Source of the DNA: JACOVP01 sp964390715
Lineage (GTDB): Archaea > Nanobdellota > Nanobdellia > SCGC-AAA011-G17 > UBA489
Reading direction: 5' to 3'
Assembly (NCBI GenBank): GCA_964390715.1
Contig: CAYMIM010000013.1
Coordinates: forward strand, 27,451-91,450
DNA: 64,000 nucleotides
Program-made: the position numbers and the translations under genes
Part shown: positions 60,098-64,000 of the stretch, piece after piece
How the letters are laid out: the number at the start of each line of letters is the position of its first letter
Numbering within the stretch: position 1 is the first letter of the stretch
Notes under the pieces: generated by a model
Seen by the model: the letters and a program-made list of their open reading frames with translations, nothing else
The model's database searches: none
What the model was told of the DNA's origin: nothing

Positions 60098-60463
60098 AAC
60101 AGAAAGAGAAGATTGTCAAGGTTATTGGTGCTGCTGAAGCTGCTCTTACAAAGCTAGAAGAAAATATTAATAGTATAGAAGCGCAAGGAAAAACTCCCGC
60201 CAAAACAGATTAAGCAACTTCTCAAAAGTATTGGACATGCGTTAGACCTTCTCAAAGGAAACCCCTTCACAGGCAATCCAGTTTCTCATCATCTCTGGCC
60301 TAAAGAATTTCAACAATTACCAAACCTATTCAGGATAGAGCTTTCTCAATTTTGGAGATTGTTATATTATGTAACTGGAGATGAGGTTAAAGTGATTAGT
60401 GTAGTTTTCGAAATTTGTGATCATCCGCAGTATGATAAAATTTTTGGCTACAAGAAGAAATGA
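60088..60463 (+). pseudogene. RelE/ParE-family toxin, frameshifted
   Basis: The ATG at 60088 opens a 41-codon frame (MGLKQKEKIVKVIGAAEAAL...) that stops at 60213. Removing one A from the AAAAA run at 60189-60193 joins it to a second frame reading KLPPKQIKQLLKSIGHALDLL, then LFRIELSQFWRLLYYVTGDE and VFEICDHPQYDKIFGYKKK, to the TGA at 60461-60463. The end closely resembles archaeal RelE/ParE-like toxins (RLLY...DH..YDK.FGYKK). Overlaps the winged-helix gene by 10 bp. Interpreted as a toxin gene with a 1-nt insertion. Programmed frameshifting or a sequencing error in the A-run is possible. Confidence 0.65.
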
Positions 60464-60505
60464 GACGTCCATATTATAGAAAAATAGCTCAATTCCTACC
60501 GTAAC

Positions 60506-60514
60506 CTTTATAAA
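60506..60514 (+). promoter_or_regulatory. TATA box for aEF-1A
   Basis: CTTTATAAA with CCGTAA just upstream (BRE-like) lies 50 bp before the ATG. A strong AAAGGAGAT ribosome-binding site is about 9 bp before the ATG. Confidence 0.6.
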
Positions 60515-60564
60515 TCGTTGATTGTGCATTTAAGCACTAATACCATAAAGGAGATACTCTAAAA

Positions 60565-61851
60565 ATGGCAAAGCAAAAACCACACATTAACGTTATTTTC
60601 GTAGGTCACGTTGACCACGGAAAGTCCACTACAGTTGGACGTCTCATGTACGATTCTGGTAACATTGATGAGCAAGCTATGAGAAAGCTCAAGGAAAAAG
60701 CGCAGCAATTAGGTAAGGCTGGTTTCGAATTCGCGTTCATTATGGATAATCTAAAAGAAGAGCAAGAACGTGGTGTAACCATTGACTTGTCCTATCAAAA
60801 GTTCTTGACAGACAAATTTGAAGTGACTATCATCGACGCTCCTGGACACAAGGACTTCGTCAAAAACATGATTACAGGCGCTTCCCAGGCGGATTGCGCG
60901 TTCTTAGTATGCGCTGCTCCTGATGGTATTATGGCCCAGACCAAAGAACACATCTGGTTGCTCAAGACCTTAGGTGTACAGCAAATTTCAGTCGTAGTTA
61001 ACAAGATGGATGTAGTCAAATATGATCAGGCTAAATTCGACGCTGTTGTTACTGACTTAAAGAAATTAGCGCAGATGGTCGGATTCAAAGCTGATCAAAT
61101 CCAATTTATTCCAACAAGCTCCTATAATGGAGACAATGTCGTCAAGAGATCAACCAACATGACTTGGTACACAGGTCCAACTATCAGAGAGCAATTAGAC
61201 TTGTTCAAAGAGCCTGAAAAGCCAGTTACCTTGCCATTGCGTATGCCTATTCAGGATGTCTATAACATCCCAGGTATCGGTGTAGTTCCAGTCGGTAGAA
61301 TTGAAACGGGAAAAATGAAGACAAATGATAAGATCATTGTCGTTCCTGCTAGAGACGGTAAAGGTATCAAAGGTGAAGTAAAATCCATCGAGATGCACCA
61401 TGAAGTCGTTCCTGAAGGTATTGCGGGTGACAACATTGGTTTCAACGTTCGTGGTATCACCAAGAAAGATATTGCTCGCGGTGACGTTTTAGGTCATGAA
61501 TCTAATCCGCCTACTATCTGTACAGAATTCACTGCGCAGATCGTGGTTTTGAATCACCCAACCGTTATCACGAAAGGGTACACGCCAGTCTTCCACATTC
61601 ACACTGCGCAAGTAGCGTGTCAGATCGTGGAAATCGTGAAGAAATTGGACCCAGCGACTGGTCAAGTATTGCAGGAGCACCCAGACTTCATCAAGAACGG
61701 TGATGCGGCCATTATCAAAGTCAGACCAACAAAACCTTTAGTCATCGAACGTCAGAAAGATATCCCACACATGGCTCGTTTCGCGGTTCGTGACGCTGGT
61801 TCAACAGTCGCCGCGGGTATGTGCATCGACTTAGTGGCTAAAGTATTATAA
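60565..61851 (+). CDS. tuf: Elongation factor aEF-1A
   Basis: 428 residues. GTPase delivering aminoacyl-tRNA. GHVDHGKSTTVGRLMYD (G1), ERGVTIDLSY (G2), DAPGHKDFVKNMITGASQADCAFL (G3), VVNKMDVV (G4), domain II with RIETGKMKTND and domain III with AQIVVLNHP and FAVRDAGSTVAAG. Full length. No intein. Followed by a hairpin and a T-rich tract. Confidence 0.98.
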   Translation: MAKQKPHINVIFVGHVDHGKSTTVGRLMYDSGNIDEQAMRKLKEKAQQLGKAGFEFAFIMDNLKEEQERGVTIDLSYQKFLTDKFEVTIIDAPGHKDFVKNMITGASQADCAFLVCAAPDGIMAQTKEHIWLLKTLGVQQISVVVNKMDVVKYDQAKFDAVVTDLKKLAQMVGFKADQIQFIPTSSYNGDNVVKRSTNMTWYTGPTIREQLDLFKEPEKPVTLPLRMPIQDVYNIPGIGVVPVGRIETGKMKTNDKIIVVPARDGKGIKGEVKSIEMHHEVVPEGIAGDNIGFNVRGITKKDIARGDVLGHESNPPTICTEFTAQIVVLNHPTVITKGYTPVFHIHTAQVACQIVEIVKKLDPATGQVLQEHPDFIKNGDAAIIKVRPTKPLVIERQKDIPHMARFAVRDAGSTVAAGMCIDLVAKVL

Positions 61852-61895
61852 GAAGGTTTTTCCTTCTTCTTTTCTCATTTTTTTCTTTTCTTGTT
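61852..61895 (+). terminator. Hairpin plus T-rich terminator after aEF-1A
   Basis: GAAGG-TTTTT-CCTTC (61852-61866) is a 5-bp inverted repeat followed by runs of T with scattered C. Such a U-rich stretch fits archaeal termination. Confidence 0.6.
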
Positions 61896-61937
61896 TGAGC
61901 GCCTTATCAGAAAACTACAAGTGAAAGGTGAAAACAG

Positions 61938-62336
61938 ATGGTCAACGCAAAATACAGATATGAAATAATTATAAGATTCAATGACGAGATGGCGTTTCGT
62001 GATGCGCATGATGGAAGCGTAACAGGCAGAAGAGATGATGATTTTAGATATGCGAATGGTGTAGCACGACTGACCATAAATAATGATCCCTATAAAGGAA
62101 ACATGAGCAGTTATGAGCCGCATGGAAATATAGGAAGAGCATTTTCAGAGAGAAGATTAGATATTGCATTAGTGCAAGGATTAAGAAAAAGATTAGTAAA
62201 TATCGCGCATGTGGAAGTGAAAGAGCTAAGAAGCATGGATAGAGGGCATTTGCGAATTATAAAGAGAGCCGATCTAGAAGGTGCATTAAGTGAAATCCCT
62301 ATGCAGGCGGATATGGCTGAGGAACCTGAAGAATAA
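61938..62336 (+). CDS. Hypothetical protein between aEF-1A and S10
   Basis: 132 residues, charged, no signal or membrane segment; strands near YRYEIIIRF and HVEVKELRSM. Its acidic C-terminal tail (MAEEPEE) is notable. No family recognised. Lies between the aEF-1A terminator and the S10 TATA box, with GAAAGGTGAAAA before its ATG as ribosome-binding site. Interrupts the usual aEF-1A-S10 adjacency. Confidence 0.6.
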   Translation: MVNAKYRYEIIIRFNDEMAFRDAHDGSVTGRRDDDFRYANGVARLTINNDPYKGNMSSYEPHGNIGRAFSERRLDIALVQGLRKRLVNIAHVEVKELRSMDRGHLRIIKRADLEGALSEIPMQADMAEEPEE

Positions 62337-62348
62337 AAGTGCAGAAAC

Positions 62349-62357
62349 CTTTATAAA
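62349..62357 (+). promoter_or_regulatory. TATA box for S10
   Basis: CTTTATAAA lies 24 bp before the S10 ATG, followed by a pyrimidine-rich leader. Confidence 0.6.
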
Positions 62358-62380
62358 CCGCCTTCTTTCTTTTCTTTTTT

Positions 62381-62689
62381 ATGGCAAAAGCGCGCATCAG
62401 TTTGTCCAGCATCGATGTGGACAAGATTAATCAGGTCTGCACCAGCATCAAGGATATCGCTGAAAAGACCAAAACAAAAATGTCTGGTCCAGTGACATTG
62501 CCAACAAAGCGATTAAAACATACTACTCGTAAAACACCTTGCGGTAATGGAAAAGCTTCTTTCGACAACTTCGAGATGCGTATTCACAAACGTTTGATTG
62601 AACTAGGTATTGATGAGCGTGCTCTGCGTTTAGTCATGAGAGTGCCTATTCCAGAAGACGTCAACATTGAAATAGAGATGTTTGAATAA
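62381..62689 (+). CDS. rps10: Ribosomal protein uS10
   Basis: 102 residues of the archaeal/eukaryotic type: ARISLSSIDVDKINQVC, SGPVTLPTKRLKHTTRKTPCGNG, DNFEMRIHKRLIELGI and RVPIPEDVNIEIEMFE. Small-subunit head protein. Leaderless from its own TATA box. Confidence 0.98.
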   Translation: MAKARISLSSIDVDKINQVCTSIKDIAEKTKTKMSGPVTLPTKRLKHTTRKTPCGNGKASFDNFEMRIHKRLIELGIDERALRLVMRVPIPEDVNIEIEMFE

Positions 62690-62854
62690 AATAAGAGTTC
62701 TAGACATATTTAAATTAACACCAGTGCTTTTTAAAGAGTCATGGGAAAAAGGCGAAATACTTTCGGTATAAAGCGGAAACTTTTCTCTTTGCAGACTGAT
62801 ATTTCCGATATTTTCTAGTAAAAATATATTAAAGCGAAAGAAATCTAATTAGGT

Positions 62855-63886
62855 ATGAAAGCAAAAAAAATCATGATAATTATGGTATGGTGCTCGCTCG
62901 CGCTTGGGGCTAGTTCAGCGGTCACATTAGATCTTTGTACTAATAGCACGCTTTTTTCTTCAGACGTAAGCATGTATGACTATAAGCCAAGTGTATTCGG
63001 TGATTATGTTCTTTGGAATGCTGATAACCAGATCGTAATTTATGACGCGATAAAAAAAGAAATAGTGAATGTTACTCTAAACGAGTATGCTGTTGCTGAT
63101 GCGGTGCTTGTTGAAGAGAAAATAGTTTGGGTAGGATTTAATGAAGAGGCTCAGATATACGGATGTAGCATAAGAAAGAATGGAAAAGACAGTGGCTGTT
63201 TAAGCGGCGACAAAAAAGTAAAAATGACAAATACTGTCTCGTTAAAGCGTAATCCAGCTATATCTGGTTCAACTGTAGTCTGGGAAGAATTCGATGGACA
63301 CGATTTTGAAATTATGCTCTGTGATCAGAGAAAAAATGAAAGAAAAGGGGGTTGCTTAGCGGACGATAAGAAAATACAAATTACAGAAAATGAGTATGAA
63401 GATAGAAATCCTCAGATCTTGCATGATCTACTAGTCTGGGAAGCTAAAACTAAACAAGACTGGGACATTTGGATATATAATAGGGAGAGCAAGAGAAAAA
63501 AGCCACTGGTTGAAGAACAAGGAGATCAATTATCTCCAAGAATAGGGTGGAATAGTTTTGGATATAAGGTAATATTTTCAAGCAGGGAGCATGAGGAAAC
63601 AAACATCATGGTAAAAAGTTTAAACACAGGAATAATTACCCCTATAACAGCGGGAAATAATCTAAATGAATGGGCTCCAGTGATTGATGGAATGCGAAGT
63701 AAGACGTTATGGTGGCTATCCGACAAATATGGCTTGTCAAATATTGAAGGACTAAAAAACGGCAAAATCATCGATATGCGATTGGAAAACTACAGTATAC
63801 AGAAAAATATTGGAGCTTATAACGGAACAATAGTATTTGAGCAATGGAATAAAGGAGTGCATGAAATAGTCATGGCTCAATGTTGA
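62855..63886 (+). CDS. Secreted beta-propeller-like protein
   Basis: 343 residues. Signal peptide (about 5-22). At least four repeats resembling TolB/WD-type blades: PSVFGDYVLWNADNQIVIYD, AISGSTVVWEEFDGHDFEIMLCD, QILHDLLVWEAKTKQDWDIWIYN, SFGYKVIFSSREHEETNIMV. Cysteines occur in the second and third blades. Probably an extracellular binding protein. The 165-bp gap before it holds only AT-rich DNA with a weak 25-codon ORF at 62740. Confidence 0.7.
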   Translation: MKAKKIMIIMVWCSLALGASSAVTLDLCTNSTLFSSDVSMYDYKPSVFGDYVLWNADNQIVIYDAIKKEIVNVTLNEYAVADAVLVEEKIVWVGFNEEAQIYGCSIRKNGKDSGCLSGDKKVKMTNTVSLKRNPAISGSTVVWEEFDGHDFEIMLCDQRKNERKGGCLADDKKIQITENEYEDRNPQILHDLLVWEAKTKQDWDIWIYNRESKRKKPLVEEQGDQLSPRIGWNSFGYKVIFSSREHEETNIMVKSLNTGIITPITAGNNLNEWAPVIDGMRSKTLWWLSDKYGLSNIEGLKNGKIIDMRLENYSIQKNIGAYNGTIVFEQWNKGVHEIVMAQC

Positions 63887-63921
63887 AGAGAATAAGGGCA
63901 TAAATAGGCCGTCATAATAAT

Positions 63922-63930
63922 GTTTATATA
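63922..63930 (+). promoter_or_regulatory. TATA box for tRNA-Ser
   Basis: GTTTATATA ends 26 bp before the tRNA start. Confidence 0.6.
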
Positions 63931-63955
63931 GGATAGTCTTGGATTTCTTTCCAGT

Positions 63956-64000
63956 GCCGCGATCGCATAACCCGGTATTGCACAGGCCTGGAAAGCCTGG
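63956..64000 (+). tRNA. tRNA-Ser (GGA), 5' part
   Basis: Begins GCCGCGA, then a D arm containing TAACCCGGT and the anticodon stem CAGGC / GCCTG with loop CTGGAAA, so the anticodon is GGA. The window ends at the anticodon stem; a long variable arm should follow. No intron before position 38. Confidence 0.85.

Noticed and set aside
62740..62817. 25-codon ORF before the propeller-like gene
   Set aside because: Short, no supporting signal beyond an ATG; probably chance in AT-rich DNA.
1..64000. CRISPR array
   Set aside because: No regularly spaced direct repeats were noticed anywhere in the window.
1..64000. Insertion sequence or integrase
   Set aside because: No transposase, integrase or terminal inverted repeats were recognised; mobile character is limited to the two inteins and toxin-antitoxin remains.

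Overview
The window is archaeal. It carries an archaeal-type RNA polymerase operon with a split B subunit (B'' and B') and separate A' and A'', followed by L30e, NusA-like, S12, S7 and aEF-2. It also has the L7ae-S28e-L24e-Ndk cluster, aEF-1A with S10, a proteasome beta subunit, FttA, Mre11-Rad50, intron-containing tRNAs, and TATA boxes of the TTTATA type about 25 bp before starts, several of them on leaderless genes. Compact informational genes, bacterial-type cell-surface genes, short proteins and inteins in RpoA'' and EF-2 suggest a DPANN archaeon (Woesearchaeota/Pacearchaeota-like). That placement is an inference from gene style, not a computed phylogeny.

Layout. 0-0.75 kb: aIF5B, cut by the window edge. 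0.8-4 kb: a two-gene unit (aminoglycoside-phosphotransferase-like kinase plus a SMODS-associated NUDIX-like protein) and an AbrB-PhoU regulator. 4.1-4.6 kb: three tiny genes. 4.6-7.5 kb: Hsp20, the Ndk/L24e/S28e/L7ae ribosomal cluster and a TMEM43-like membrane protein. 7.6-14.7 kb: lipoprotein, a broken zinc-finger/AbrB gene, GluRS, a cis-prenyl transferase, a cation exchanger, and a three-gene unit with a membrane-anchored coiled-coil protein. 14.8-18.9 kb: proteasome beta, FttA, a VapBC module with an adjacent VapB relic, and a signal-peptidase-like protein.

19.2-32 kb is a cell-surface region: lipoprotein, cysteine-rich pilin-like protein, two pilin-like genes whose first 125 bp are nearly identical, an STT3-like membrane protein, and two minus-strand operons for building and exporting a polyprenyl-linked glycan (initiating sugar-phosphate transferase, three glycosyltransferases, two methyltransferases, a Wzm/Wzt-type ABC exporter). 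32.3-40.9 kb: an ABC-2 exporter, RNase J-like nuclease, Mre11-Rad50 and a large membrane-anchored surface protein. 41-44.4 kb: tRNA-Tyr, a 695-residue multidomain surface protein and a fatty-acid desaturase, which is unexpected in an archaeon.

44.5-59.1 kb: a strong promoter, a 26-codon ORF, tRNA-Asp and tRNA-Lys (both with introns), then rpoH-B''-B'-A'-A''-L30e-NusA-S12-S7-EF2. Two large LAGLIDADG inteins sit in this run; the one in EF-2 splits the P-loop lysine from its threonine. 59.1-64 kb: a kinase-like protein, a winged-helix antitoxin-like gene with a frameshifted RelE/ParE-type toxin, aEF-1A, an unknown gene, S10, a secreted beta-propeller-like protein and the start of tRNA-Ser. No CRISPR array, rRNA or insertion sequence was seen.
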